A stretch of 64,000 nucleotides of DNA from Plasmodium vivax (lineage: Eukaryota > Apicomplexa > Aconoidasida > Haemosporida > Plasmodiidae). Both the position numbers and the translations under genes were made by a program. The DNA lies in NCBI RefSeq assembly GCF_000002415.2, contig NC_009913.1, forward strand, positions 1,054,001 through 1,118,000, given 5' to 3'. The notes below the pieces were generated by a model, which was not told the DNA's origin, did no database searches, and worked only from the letters and a program-made list of their open reading frames with translations. Below, piece after piece: positions 11,317 to 23,151 of the stretch. Positions within the stretch are counted from its first letter, which is position 1. Each line of letters starts with the position of its first letter.

Positions 11317-12108
11317 GGGGAAGCGGCGGACGAGCGGCGGAGCGGCGGCGAGGTGGTTAGGCGGCGAGCCCTTAACGTGGAGCCGCCAACGGTGGATCAC
11401 TTTGCGGTTGAGCCGCTAACGTGGGCGTCCTACGCGGCGACGCCGTTTTATCAACACACTCAGGGGGGGGCGTCCTTCCTTTCCCCCTCCATGCGTTCAC
11501 CCCTTTTTTTTTTCAATCGTCCCCGTGGAAGTGCAATCAGCGTGGAAGTGCAACCAACCTCTACGTGCAAGTGTGCGCCCCTGCGCGCGTGCTACTTTCT
11601 GGCAGTCTCCAAATTTTTTGTGTGCAAGCGCGGGGCCCCCCGCAGTCGTGTCGTTAATTTATTGCAATTTTATTGCAATTTTATTGCAATTTTATTGCAA
11701 ATTTATCGCTAATTTATGGTTATTTTTTTTTTTTTTTTTTTTTTTTCTCCCCGAGGGGACTTATGAAGAGGAGGACGAAGCCGCGCCGGTCGCGGTTAAC
11801 GTGTTGTTACGCATTGGAGCATTCAGGGCGGGGCGCCCCCTGCGGTGTGAAGTTTGTTTCTTTTCCAGTTGGTAGGAAGTTGGTAGGAAGTGGTGTGCAA
11901 GTGGTGTACACGTCGCACACACGGAGTGAAAAAGGATCTTGAAAAGTGGACGAACGGGTGCCCGCTACAGTGCCCGCTACAGTGCCGCTACAGTGCCGCT
12001 ACAGTGCCGCTACAGTGCCGCTACAGTGCCGCTACAGTGCCCGCTACAGTGCCCGCTACAGTGCCCGCTACAATTTTTTTTTGTTGTTGGGTGCGCGCTA
12101 ACCCCCCC
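11317..12108. other. Convergent 3' flanks of CRK4 and B9
   Basis: No coding signal. Contains a TTTATTGCAATT repeat (about 11655-11715), a T run (about 11722-11746) and an array of 11-12 base CCGCTACAGTG units (about 11960-12072) close to the B9 stop codon. This space must hold both polyadenylation regions. Confidence 0.7.
11960..12072. repeat. CCGCTACAGTG minisatellite, about 10 copies
   Basis: Units of 11 or 12 bases (GCCGCTACAGT, or GCCCGCTACAGT with an extra C) run head to tail without interruption. They lie about 40 bases beyond the B9 stop codon, in the shared tail-to-tail spacer. Confidence 0.85.
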
Positions 12109-14872
12109 TCAGGGCAGGAAGAGGAGGAGGAGGACGACGAACAGGGAGAGCCCCCAACAAGTGGCGCCACTCCTGTAGAAGCTGTTCTTCCGAAAGGGGT
12201 CGTTAAGGCCGGAGAGTTTCGCATAGGGCTTTGAGGAGGGGCCCCTCTTCCCTGGTGGCGGCATCCCCTCGGGTTGCTTAAACTTGGGGAGTGGTTCATT
12301 AGTCTCCTTTGGTTGATCCTGCTTCTGCCTCTCCTCTTCCCCCCCCTCAGGGTCGTCCTTGTAATTTTTTGGAGGCTCGATAACCTTCCTGGAGTGAATG
12401 ACCTCCGACGAGATGTTCTCCGTCGTGATGATGAAGTCTATCTGGTTGTAGGAGTCAGTACCTTCGCTCTTCCTAGCGTGGCACACGCACTTGAAATATA
12501 GGTACTTTATATTTTTCTGTTGGAGGAGCGAGTTAAAATGTTTGAAGACGACAAATCGGGTTTCGCTTATGTAGAGGCTGCCCTCATGGTGGGGGCCTCT
12601 CTCATGGTGGGGGCCTCTCTCATGGTGGGGGCCACTCTCATGGTGGGGGCCACTCTCATGGTGGGGGCCTCTCTCATGGTGGGGGCCACTCTCATGGTGG
12701 GGGCCACTCTCATGGGGGAGCTTCTTCTTCGTGTAGCTGTAGAGGAAGGGGACCTTCTGGGGGAAGACCGCGTGGATGTGGAAGCTCTTATTGGAGTGGT
12801 CCACCAGGGTGAGTGTGCACGGGGGGGCGGTGATCTGCAGGTGCGTTTCGCACACCATGCCGATGTAGTTGGTCTCGTTAAATTCGTTTAGCAAAAATTT
12901 TACATTTTCCTGGTAGTGCTTAAAGTATTTGTAGCTGATGTCAAATGAGGAGGAGAAGTTAATTCCCAAGATTTTTTTCATAGGCTTCACATTCTTTTGC
13001 AGCCTGAGGTATGCATGCTTAGTCCTCCCTCCCCCCTCCTGCTTACTAGTAAATGCAATTTTGGCGGTCCGACTGCTCGGGATGGTACTAGGGATGAGGA
13101 TGGTAACTTGGTTGGTGCCCACTTGAACGAGCTCGTTAATATTGGAGGTGCTCAGCAGGTTATGCAGAGGGATGTGCACCCCATTGTAAAGCACTCGAGA
13201 GGCATTCACCAGCTGGGCATCCACTTCCCACTTATGTTCATCAAAATGGATGACAATTTTGCTCCTCCCCTGGATTATGAAGTCGCAGAGATCTTCTGAG
13301 CCAATATCGCATGTGTCTTCTTTGTAGGGACTTTCCAAGGTGAGGGAGATTTGCAGCTTTTCCTTCTTCTTCTCATTTTCAAATATGCAGGTGCTCTCCT
13401 TCACCTTGATGTGGTCTATTATGTATCGATAGAATAGGAAGGTGAAGATGAAGAGGTCCTCCTGCTCCACTTGCTCTCGCTCCAGGTAGTAAAGGGTCGT
13501 CTTATCATTGTTATACATATCGTTGGAGACGAAGCAGGTGGCGTCCTGGATGTCAAAGTGAGCCGGGACCACGACGCTGAAGCTTATTTCGTCTTCGTTC
13601 TGCGGGTTCACGTCTACGCTTTGCATGTCGATGCGGCACTGGTGGTTGGTGAAGGTGCTCGCCACGTACAGGCTGCCGCCCACGCGGAACTCGCACCCGG
13701 CGGCCTTCTCCTGCAGGTTCTGAGGGGGGAGACGGGGGGAAGTGGGGTGAAGCGGCAGTGAAGCGGCAGTGAAGTGCACTCAACTGAGCGGCAGGACGCA
13801 AAACGGAGTGGTAGCACCCCCTTGCTACGCAAAAATGAGTGACGGCGCCCACCTCGAAGATCCGGTAGAACTGGGGGCCGAGCGGCGAGAAGGGGCCCCG
13901 CTGGTAAGCCACCACCAAGGATGTCCCCTGGTGAAAGAGCGAGACGTGCGAGCAGGGGGAATCCGAAATGAGCGTCTCCAGCTCGCTATTCATGCTGACA
14001 GAGTTGAAGGACCACCCGATGTAGCACCTCTCCTTCGCCTCGTACACGATGTTCTGAAACATGCGGTTGCGTAGGACCCCCCTATATTGAATGCTCTCCG
14101 TTTCTTTGAGTGGTTTGGAGAGGAAGTCACACGCATACTCTTTCTCACTCCCCTTGATGCACCTCAGCTCGTAGTCATTGTCTTGGATGACATCATCGTA
14201 GAGGTTAAAATAGACGTGCTCAGGGAAAAACTCCACGTGCATTTTGTAATTCCCTATGGGGATCTTCGTTTTAAGAATAAACTCAATTGCATTTTCGTCC
14301 TTCATCGTTAACCCGTAATCGAAGGAGAAGGAGCAGAGGATGTTATTGCTTCTATTTATGCCACAGACAGCGATGGACTTCCTATTTTTAAAAAGGTAAG
14401 TCACTCTCGTTATTACATTAGCCATTTGCAAAATCTCATAATTTACACTAATCTTGTAGGTCTCCGTGGAGGGTTCTTTATAATTATTAAAAACGGTGAC
14501 TCTTATTTTTGCATCGTAAGAATAAATGAGAATGAGTTTCTCTAAGAGGTAATCATCAATGAAAGTGTATGTGTTTATTTTTTGCTTCGTTATTAACACC
14601 TCTGTTGCAGGTTCCCACTTGAGGTCTTCCGAATTGTAGGTACGAAGAACCAGACCGTAGTAATCCCCTTCACCTACGAAAAAGCAAAAGTAGAGCGGGT
14701 TCCTCCTCAGCAGAGCTATAAACCCGCTGTGCTCGCAGTCGTAGGGGGTCTCCACGAACAGCTCCCCTTCTTCCTTTAGTGACGGCGCGAACTTCGCCAA
14801 GTGCCTCTCCTGGGAGAGGAGCCCCTCGCCCAGCAGCGCCAGCCACCACAGGGCGCACGTGAGGAGTTTCAT
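12109..14872 (-). CDS. B9: 6-cysteine protein B9, GPI-anchored
   Basis: Two exons: 13853-14872 and 12109-13719. The 133-base intron has donor GAG|GTGGGC and acceptor CTCAG|AAC, and joins in phase 0 to give 876 residues. The N terminus is a signal peptide (MKLLTCALWWLALLGEG). The C terminus is a small-residue site followed by a hydrophobic tail ending in LFVVLLLLFLP, a GPI-anchor signal. Cys-rich beta-type domains (CEHSGF, CRIDM, CYIGWSF, CETHL and others) fit the 6-Cys family. A GPHHES/GPHHER hexapeptide array occupies about residues 674-720. B9 is known to be needed for liver-stage development, and the family acts at the parasite surface or the vacuole membrane. The position next to CRK4 and proteasome alpha-3 supports B9 over other 6-Cys members. 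The intron contains duplicated CCGCTTCAC. Confidence 0.9.
12583..12716 (-). repeat. 18-base coding repeat in B9 (GPHHES/R)
   Basis: At least seven tandem 18-base units (CATGGTGGGGGCC plus CTCT or ACTCT on the plus strand) encode a His-rich hexapeptide that alternates Ser and Arg. It lies within a linker region of B9. Copy number is likely to vary between isolates. Confidence 0.9.
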
Positions 14873-16852
14873 CGGGGGGGGGGAAGGAATAAAAGGGGGG
14901 GACCGCTTGCCAGGTTGGGAGGCATGTCGGCAAGAAAAAAAAAGAAAAAAAACAGATGCGTAAAAATACAGCGAGATGAAGCAGCCAAGCAGTGTTTAAC
15001 GGGGTCCCTACAGCTGCACACACCGTTTCGTGAGGAGGCTTCTTCCCACAACTGTTCGCGAAATAGTCGTGTCCGCGTGTGCTGGTACCCCCTTGACGCA
15101 ATTTTCGCAGCGGCAGGGCAGACGTACGCATACGCGAACACCCCTGCACTTTCACGCTTGGGCGGAGGGGACCCTCCCGTGGAGAGGCAAACTGGGGGCG
15201 AACAAGCGCAGCTGCTTTGTGTAGACAATTGAGCAGACAAACATGCGGGGGGCTCATCACGTTGTTCCCTATCAAACCGGCTGGAACTGTTCTGTTGTGT
15301 TGCCCTTTCGATTTTTCCCCTTTTTTTCGGGAGCAAGAGTGTGTAGCTTGTGCAGCCATGCGTAATTTGCTGATTTGCTGATTTGTTTGTTGATTTGTTT
15401 GTTTGTTGATTTTTTTTTTTTTTTTTTTTTTTTTTTGAGCCAATGTGCATGCATTTTTTTCTCTCTCCCTCGCCATTGTTCGTATTCGCATGTGGGGAAA
15501 AAAAAAAAGCGACAGAACGGAACGCGCAAAGATGAGCGAGGAAGGGAGAGTGATGGAGTGTGAGGAAGAAAGGTGTTCCCCTTTTGCGTATGCATTGTTT
15601 GTTTGTCTTTTTCTTTTTCTTTTTTTTTTTTTTTTTTTCTGACCCTCTCACTACCCATGTCGGACACAGACATACACACGCCGTTCTGCAGCTGTGGGGG
15701 CGCTGCTGTCGAGCTAGAGACGGCCAAGGGTGGAAGTAGCAAACGTTGCCGCTTCTGCGCAACGGGGGGGAGATAATATGGTGTTTCTCTTTGAGGGGTG
15801 ACTCACCCCACTGAAATGGTCACCGTTTGGGGGTCTCCCACAGATGGGCATGTTCACCTCGTTGGAATTGCCTGCGTGTGTGCAGCTTTGGCGTTGGAGG
15901 TTCCTTTTTTTTTGTTCTTTATCTCCCCAAAATCCCCGCCATAGGGACAAGAAAAATTAACTGTACGCACATGTGCGCTGTGCTGAGTAGGGTAGACTGG
16001 TGACCCATTTTTCGCATCCCTGCCGTTTTGTTGCCCCTTCAAATGGCGAGCCTCTGGGGGTGGAGCTCGTGGCGCTGCTGCTCCCAACGGTGGGGGACGA
16101 CCAATTGCGGAGTGAGCTCGCGCTGTGCCTGTAACATCGCGCCGCATTTTTTTTGGCCAACTGGGGTGTAACTGCTCCGCCAGATTTTGGGCTGCGCTTA
16201 AGGGGGAGTCACCCGGGGAGGTGTGTTGAGGCGCTTTTCCCGGGCCAGGTGGCTCCCCGGGAGGGGCGTGCCAAAGTAGTTTTTACATACGTATGTATGC
16301 ATGTATGCGTGTATATGTATATATGTACATATGTATGTGTTTTTTTTTTTTTTTTTTTTTTTTTTCTTTAATTCCTCTTGTCCCCCCGACCGAACAATTC
16401 GCGAAGAAGCGAGCCGTCGCGAGAGATTGCCAACCCAGCACACGCAGAGAAGCCACCGTGGAGCTTTTCCTTCGCAAGTTGGAAGGCAAACAGTTACAGA
16501 GGCGAAAGGAGCTAACGAAGTGAAAGGAGTCACAGAAGCAAAAGGAGTGAGCATACAGCAGCGTTCCCCCGCACGCTCGTACTTTCGCTTGTCACTTAGA
16601 AACGCTCAGAAGCGGCTTCTTCAGAATTACCAGCCCACACGTTAGCCGGGTAGGCGCTTCGTTCCCCCGCCCCTCATGCCCTCGCCGCTTCCCCCTTCTT
16701 TGCATTGTACAGAAGAGATAAAGAGCCCCTGTGCCCAGATCGGCCCCTGGTCCCCGTTTGAGGAACTCCCAGTTTGAAAGGTCCCTCGTTTGAGGAGCCC
16801 CTCGTCGAAGGAGCACCCTTTTTGGAAGCCCCCCGTTTGAGCACCCACACCG
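14873..16852. other. Divergent promoter region, B9 and proteasome alpha-3
   Basis: No gene is supported. Contains an A-rich tract (14936-14960), TTGTTTGTTGATTTG repeats and long T runs (about 15370-15440 and 15612-15637), and a GTATGTATGCATG microsatellite ending in a T run (about 16288-16366). Open frames here are low-complexity products of the homopolymers. Confidence 0.6.
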
Positions 16853-17712
16853 ATGGCAGGGCTCAGCGCGGGGTACGACCTATCCGTCTCGACGTTCTCC
16901 CCAGACGGGAGGCTGTACCAGGTGGAATACATTTACAAGGCCATCAACAGCAATAACACGGCCCTGAGCCTGGAGTGCAAAGATGGGCTGCTCACCTGTT
17001 GCGTAAATTCAAATTTGCTTAAGAACAAAATGATAAAGCACAGTAGCTACAGTAGAATCCACCACATTAATAATAACGTGATCGTCACCTATGCTGGGCT
17101 CGATGGAGATGCCAGAAATATAATTGATCGAGCGAAATATGAAGCGAACAGTTACTACTTGAATTTCCACACGAATATCCCTCTGCACATTTTGGCCAAC
17201 CGCGTTTCTCTTTACCTGCACTCGTTTACGCTGTACTGGCACTTGCGCCCCTTTGCCTCCTCCATCATACTGGCGTCCTTCGACGAGAAGGAGAAAGGTA
17301 CGCAAGTGGGCGGCGCCTGGCCAGGTGCGCTTGGCGAGGCGGCAACCACCACACGGGCGTATGCACACCCCTCCCCTGTACACCCTCCCCCTTAGGCGAA
17401 ATCTACTGCGTGGAGCCGAACGGAGCCTGCTACAAATACAGCGGAGTAGTCATCGGGAAGAACAAGGAAATGTTTAAAACTGAAATTGAAAAGAGAAACT
17501 ACAAAGACGTGGACGTGAAGGAAGCCCTCGTGGATATTTATAAAATAATTTTAACAAGTGACGACCACATGAATAAGAACAACTTGCCTCACCTGGTTAA
17601 CTTCTCTTGGGTGTGCAAAGATTCTTCTTATGAATACCAGGTGGTTGATTCGGAGACGCTGAACGAGGCCATGCGCGTGGCCGTGGAGTCGGTGGAGCAG
17701 TTGAACCAGTAG
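16853..17712 (+). CDS. PSMA3: 20S proteasome subunit alpha type-3
   Basis: Two exons: 16853-17297 and 17396-17712. The 98-base intron has donor AAAG|GTACGC and acceptor TTAG|GCGAA and joins in phase 1, giving 253 residues, the usual length for this subunit. The N terminus carries the alpha-subunit signature (GYDLSVSTFSPDGRLYQVEY), which forms the N-terminal helix that gates the 20S channel. The remainder aligns by eye with the PSMA3 (alpha-7) type: NIPLHILANRVSLYLHSFTLY, then RPFASSIILASF, then TEIEKRNYKD. Alpha subunits are not catalytic; they form the outer rings and gate substrates. In this orientation the gene lies head to head with B9 across a 2 kb spacer. Confidence 0.95.
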
Positions 17713-19499
17713 GGGGCTGCGCGCAAGTAGCGGCAGGCGAACATTTATTGGCACCTTCTCGGTGGTACATCCGTGCTGGAAACACTTGGTTGAGCAGGCG
17801 CGCTGATGATGGAGATGCCGCGTTGACGATTTCCTCCCCCTGTACTTGTGCATGTAAAGGAGGACCCTCCTTCGCCCCTTTTAACGTACTCACAACGATG
17901 CGCGCTCGTGGACGGGGCCTATGCACACCCATTTTTACCTGCACACATGTGAGCCCCTTCTGGGGGGGTAACCTTTTAACCGACCGAACGGGGGAGCAGT
18001 GGCCCCTCTCCCCCAGGAAGTCCTAAACGGAAGCAATCAAACAAACAAAGAAAAAACAATCAAACAAAGACGCACACATCACCCTCGAACAAACTTGGCA
18101 CGCAGGTTCACCCCCGGGGGATCGCTGCCAAAGTCGCGCTCATCATTCAAGGCAGCCAGTCAAATGGCAACGAATGTAAAGCGGCCAAGTCGAACAGGGA
18201 AAAGGCACATACGCCCGCTCATGCTACGGAGACTGCGTCGAATCCGCGCCACTCCGCTACTTCATGTGAAGGGGGAAAAAAAAAAAAAAAAAAAAAAAAA
18301 CACACACATCGCGCGCAAAATAATCACCTTCTTCACATTTTTAACTTAACACTGTGCATGGAAGGGGCGAGTTAAGAGAGATCCACTTGGTCGAAGCGTC
18401 CTGATCGCATTTATCCCTCGCGCCTGTGCGCTACTGCAACGGTGTGTAGGTGGGTGGGGGGAATGCTGGCCGAACCGCGGGGCTTCCCTCCCCCCAGGGA
18501 ATGTGTTGGTCGCGCAAAAAAAAGAAACAAAAAAGAAACAAAAAAAGGAAACAAAACGAACGAAACGAAACTCGGCCAGCGATATGTAACCTTTCCGTGC
18601 GTTCCTTTTAATTCCTTTTTTGCGCATCTTTCGCGAAAAAAATAGCCCCTCCCCCTGTTACCCCCTTCCTTCGCGATTTTTGCGCGGCCGTCGGACGCAG
18701 CCTACGCAGAATGCCCCTATTCGCTTTGTCGCCACGGGGATGCAAAATGTAGCGAGTGCCAGGTGGGTGACAAGAAGGGGGCAAGCGGCGGCAAAGAGGA
18801 AGGCAAAGAGGGCGACGAAGAGGGCGGCGAAAGGGACCGCACAGAAGCGCCAATAGGGGCTGCAAAAGGTACCGCGTAAAAAAAGCGCAAGCAGAATTAA
18901 CTGCAGAATTAACTGCCGAACTGCCTGCTAAACTGCCAGCGGAGGCCAAAAAAAAAAAAGAAAAAACGCCGCCCGCCCGCTCCAACTCTGCGCACCGCGT
19001 GGATGCGCCGATAGTTTCTCTGAAGCGTCAAAGTGTGGAGATTCCCATTTTTTTTTTTTTTCTTTATCCAGCTTTACGCGTCAGTTGTGGTGATTTTTGG
19101 CTTCGGACGCAACTGATGAAAAACCTCCTCGTAGGTGAAGAAAAAAAAAAAAAAAAAATATGCACAAGTCAGAATTTTTTTTTTTTTTTTTTTTTTTTTC
19201 CTAGCTGTGTGAAGAGAACAGCCCAGAGGAAGGGACACTTGCAATGAGTTGCTACGCGTTGTGATGCGTCGCACTTCACCAGTTGGCGGCCCCACCACTC
19301 GGCGGCGTACCGACGGGAGTGCTTGCTGCGCCCGGCTGCTCGCTGCGGAGTAAGGAGTGGGGGGGAGGTCTCGCCACCATGTGATTTGACGCAACGGGGG
19401 AGGCGAGAATTTCCGTCGCCAGCCACGGCAATTGCACAAAGCGTCTAACGCTTCCCCCGCTCCAGCCGCTTGTGGCTTATCTCCCCCCCGCCTCTCACC
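17713..19499. other. Intergenic region, proteasome alpha-3 to RING gene
   Basis: No gene is supported. Contains A runs (about 18271-18300 and 19139-19158), a T run (about 19177-19199), an AAAAAGAAACAAAA repeat (about 18516-18560) and GGCAAAGAGGGCGACGAAGAGGGCGGCG purine repeats (about 18788-18840). The bases just before 19500 are C-rich and likely hold the RING gene leader. Confidence 0.6.
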
Positions 19500-21187
19500 A
19501 TGAACATCGTCGACGAGTACGACCTGGACATGTACAGGAACATTGTCATGTCCAACGACTGCAAGGAGGAAGACATCCTCTGCATTTTTAACATGTGCAG
19601 CTTCCTAAACACGTTGTGCTTCATCATCTTTTTCGTCATTTTCCTGTGGGCGCTCTCCATCATCTCGAGGTACTACACCTCCTACAGCATTATGAAGTAC
19701 CTGAAGGATAGGAAGGTGAGCCACGGGGGTGTGAAGCGGTTCCACTGGCACGCCCGCAAGTCAGCACTACCCACCGCTTCCCACCGCTAATCACCGCTTC
19801 CCACCGCTTCCCACCGCTAATCACCGCCACTCACCGCTTCCCACCCCCCCAGGCCATCTACATGCAGAACATGTCGCGCTACATCAACGAGATAAGAATG
19901 CTGTGCAGGAGCCACGTGAACGACATCATCCGAATAAAAAAAAAAATAACGCCCAAGAGCGTGGAGAAGATCAGCCTGGACATATGCATAAATGATGGCA
20001 TCCACCTGGTGAAAAACTACCTCAGCTCCAGCGCAAGTGACCCAGCTGACTTGTATAAATACGGAATCACCTTCACCTTCACCTCCAAAAATCCCGTGTG
20101 TGTAACTCTCTACTGGGGGGTACTCCTCAATGAAATAAATCAAGTGATACACGAAAAGACGGAGGCGAAGAGGAAGACCACCAACGGAAGGAGCACCGTC
20201 ATTTGCATTGATAATTTTAGGACCTTTTTTACGGAGGGGTTTGGCAGATCGTTACAGTCGAAGCCCCCCTCCGATGCGATGACCTACCTGCTAGACAAAC
20301 ACAAGGGTGGTCTCTACTCAGGGGAGGAAGATGCCGGAGGGGGAGAAAATCTCTACTATCATCATCATTCTCATCACCCGAATAGGGATCATTTGTCCCC
20401 GCAGCAGAGCAACTCTTTCATTAACTTCACCTCCTGCTTGCACAAGACGCCTAGCTCCTTCTTCGCATGCAGGGAGAATATCACCTACACGATGCCGTGC
20501 GATGAGAGCTTCTGTGTAGCAGATGTCCTTAGCCAAATAGAGGAGGAGAGAAATGGACACCTGGATGACCTGAAGGAGAAACTGAAGAAGGGCAAATTCG
20601 ACCAGCAACACCCACTCGATGAAAAGGTCTTAAGTAGCCACATGAGTGATGAGCAGATTAGAATCCCCCTCACCATTCTTATAAACGATGTTCCGTGTGC
20701 CGATTTAACGAACGCTTCTTCCCTCTATGGAAACTCCCCTGGGGGGTGGAGAAGCGTCACTACGAGTGCTACCCCCTCCAAAGGGGTTGGGAAAAACCGA
20801 GGCGGTGGAACCCATGCGAGCACGCTAGTCGTTCTGGTCGATTTTAAAAAGATGAAGGACAAGTACAAGCCATTCATCATCAAAGATATCTGTGTGATTA
20901 GCGAAAATGGAAGCAACGCCGCTGCACATAGAAGCAAGAAGAAACAGGACGTTTGCCAGTTCGTGGACGTTTTAGATATATATGGGCATGAGGAACACGA
21001 TAAGGAGTGCCTCATCTGCATGACTTCATATAAGGACACCTTGTTGATGCCGTGCAGGCACTCGTCCTTTTGCTACGACTGCATGAAGTCCCTGCGCCAG
21101 GAGAAGTGCCCCATCTGCAGGTGCCTCTTCACCTCCTTCATAAAGTTCCCCCTCAAGAACGTGGACAAGGGGGGCGACCTGCCATAA
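19500..21187 (+). CDS. Membrane-anchored C3HC4 RING E3 ligase, MGRN1-like
   Basis: Two exons: 19500-19715 and 19853-21187. Donor AGGAAG|GTGAGC and acceptor CCCAG|GCC join in phase 0, giving 516 residues. The open frame runs a little upstream, but the first ATG with good context is at 19500. A single hydrophobic helix (LCFIIFFVIFLWALSII) near residues 40-58 suggests insertion in a membrane. The middle part (ITFTFTSKNPVCVTLYWGV) resembles the beta-rich domain before the RING in MGRN1/LOG2 ligases. The C terminus has CLICMTSYKDTLLMPCRHSS, then FCYDCMKSL and CPICR, a complete C3HC4 RING of the MGRN1 type. It probably transfers ubiquitin at an internal membrane; substrates are unknown. The 137-base intron is mostly CACCGCTTCC / CACCGCTAAT repeats. 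Confidence 0.85.
19772..19850 (+). repeat. Intron minisatellite CACCGCTTCC / CACCGCTAAT
   Basis: Eight or so 10-base units run into the polypyrimidine tract and AG acceptor of the RING gene intron. Related units occur in other introns of the window. Confidence 0.85.
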
Positions 21188-21964
21188 GTCAAGAGGCAGG
21201 AAAGGAGAGAAAAAAAGGGGAAAAAAAAGAGTCATTTTCGAAACTGCTTCGCGATGCAGATCTGCGTAGTGCTACCCCACTGTGGAGCGTTCTTTTTCGT
21301 TTTTAAATGGGTACACACTTAGTTTGAGGATTGCTCCCGCTTTCGTTTTTTCCTCCTCCCCATTGCGTTGCAGCAAATTTGGACGCCTTTTCTTTTTTTT
21401 GTTTTTTGTGTGTGTTTCACTGGCCGTACTGCGGGTTGGCGGCGCGCCAGCGTCCATCCATGTTTGCGACGGGTTGGCGGCGCGCTTCAACGCGTCAACG
21501 CGTCAACGTTTCGAAGTTTTTCATCCATTTCGTTTTAGTTCATTCGGCTCAGTTGGCCCCTTCCGGGCACTCTTTGTTTTCGTGCGGTCGCCCGCGACCT
21601 CGTGCATAACTCCACGCGCACACACGGATGTAGTAAACAGACGGACAATCGCGCGCGGATTTCAATTTGGGAAAAAAAAAAAAAAAAAAAAATGACTTTC
21701 TCTCCAATTAAGCGTCGAAGCGGTGTGCAGTCACGCACCTTTGCAAAGGGGCGAGGGGGGAGCAGCTGGTCTGTGCGCTCCGTACGGTCATTCTCTTCTA
21801 CTTGTGTTCACCTCCTCAGCATGAGCTTAGCTTCTTCCTTTGGGTGCCCCTCGGGTGGGTCTCGCCCCACTGACGTGACATCCTCGTTTGGAAGATAACA
21901 CCTCTCGCAGCAAATCGGTTGGGTGAGTGCCTTCCCTCCTAGCAGGCACGCAGCCTACTTAACC
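21188..21964. other. Convergent 3' flanks of RING gene and S15A
   Basis: No coding signal. Contains a TCAACGCGTCAACG duplication (about 21486-21506) and an A run (about 21672-21692). The plus-strand open frames here lack family features. Confidence 0.6.
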
Positions 21965-22501
21965 TTAAAAGAAAAAGCCCAACACCTTGCCTCCCGTGTG
22001 CTTCCTTCTCGCCTCCTCGTGATCCATAATGCCGTAGGGGGTCGTCAGGATTAGGTGACCAAACAGTCTGCTCGGCAGGATGTTGGTGATGATCTTTTCG
22101 ATCTCGTCCAGCTTCACGTCGTACCTGTGGGGGGGAGCGGCATGGTGGGAAGCGGCATTGTAGGAAGCGGAGTGGTGAGTGGCGTCATGGTGAGAAGCGA
22201 CGTGGTGAGCACACCACGGTACATGGCCCATAGTGATACGTGTCTCGCCACCCTCCCGCGCGACTCACCTGGGGGATATGACGGCGCACTTGTTGATTCG
22301 GCCCAACAGGTTGACCACAATTTTGCCCGATCGGTGGTCATCCACAATTTCAAAATTTCCAATGTAGCCCTTCTTCTGCATGTACTGGAGGAACTTCACC
22401 ACGACTTTGGACGAGGGCCTTATCAGCACCTGTCGCCTTCCTCTCTTCTCCGCGTTGTTAATCGTTTTTAGGCAGTCGGCCAGCACGCTCATTCGCACCA
22501 T
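21965..22501 (-). CDS. RPS15A: 40S ribosomal protein S15A (uS8)
   Basis: Two exons: 22269-22501 and 21965-22124. The 144-base intron has donor CCCAG|GTGAGT and acceptor CACAG|GTAC and joins in phase 2. The product is exactly 130 residues, the universal eukaryotic S15A length. It begins MVRMSVLADCLKTINNAEKR and ends IMDHEEARRKHTGGKVLGFFF, with GKIVVNLLGRINKC in the middle. uS8 binds 18S rRNA helices in the small-subunit platform. The ATG directly follows CCCCGCAG, so a 5' UTR intron whose acceptor abuts the start codon is likely. Upstream on the coding strand lies a long TTTTTCTGCTC array, possibly part of the promoter or leader. The intron carries several CCGCTTCC units. Confidence 0.97.
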
Positions 22502-23115
22502 CTGCGGGGGGGAAAAGCGCGTTTGGTCAGATGGGTGGAGGGAAAGAAGCAAAAAAAAAGCAGAAAAAGAGCAGAAAAAGAGCAGAGAAAGAGCAGAAAA
22601 AGAGCAGAGAAAGAGCAGAAAAAGAGCAGAGAAAGAGCAGAGAAAGAGCAGAAAAAAAGCAGAAAAAAAGCAGAAAAAAAGCAGAAAAAAAGCAGAAAAA
22701 AAGCAGAAAAAAAGCAGAAAAAAAGCAGAAGAAAACCCAATGGGCGTAACTTCTGCACATGTATATGGTGACAGCCTTCTGAAGCAGTTTGGCCTTCCAA
22801 ACGGGGGTGGTGAACGGGAGAGGCGCTCGCTTCTTTGGGTATCCTGCTCGCCGTCACTTGGCTGTTTCTCTGTTGCTCCACTCCCTCAACCTTACCTTGA
22901 CTACGGATCGTTTCAAATGATTGTAAAAGAGATTCCTTCAAACGAGGCAGCTCTATTTCTTTTCTCCCCTTGGGGTGAATGATAAATGCTTATGCAGCGC
23001 CAAAAGAAAAGCGGTCAGCTGTGGGAAGAAACTTTAAAGTGAGCATAAAATTCTTAAGCAAAAAAAAATGTTCGCGAAATGGTGAGCAGGATGAGCAGTA
23101 CGTAATGTTGTAAAG

Positions 23116-23151
<36 letters not shown>

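Noticed and set aside
12520..12891. Plus-strand ORF with MVGASLMVGAT repeats
   Set aside because: Complement of the B9 GPHHES array.
22489..22941. Low-complexity ORFs on both strands (FFCFFSAFFLL and KSRKRAEKEQ types)
   Set aside because: Created by the AGCAGAAAAA array without start context or family features.
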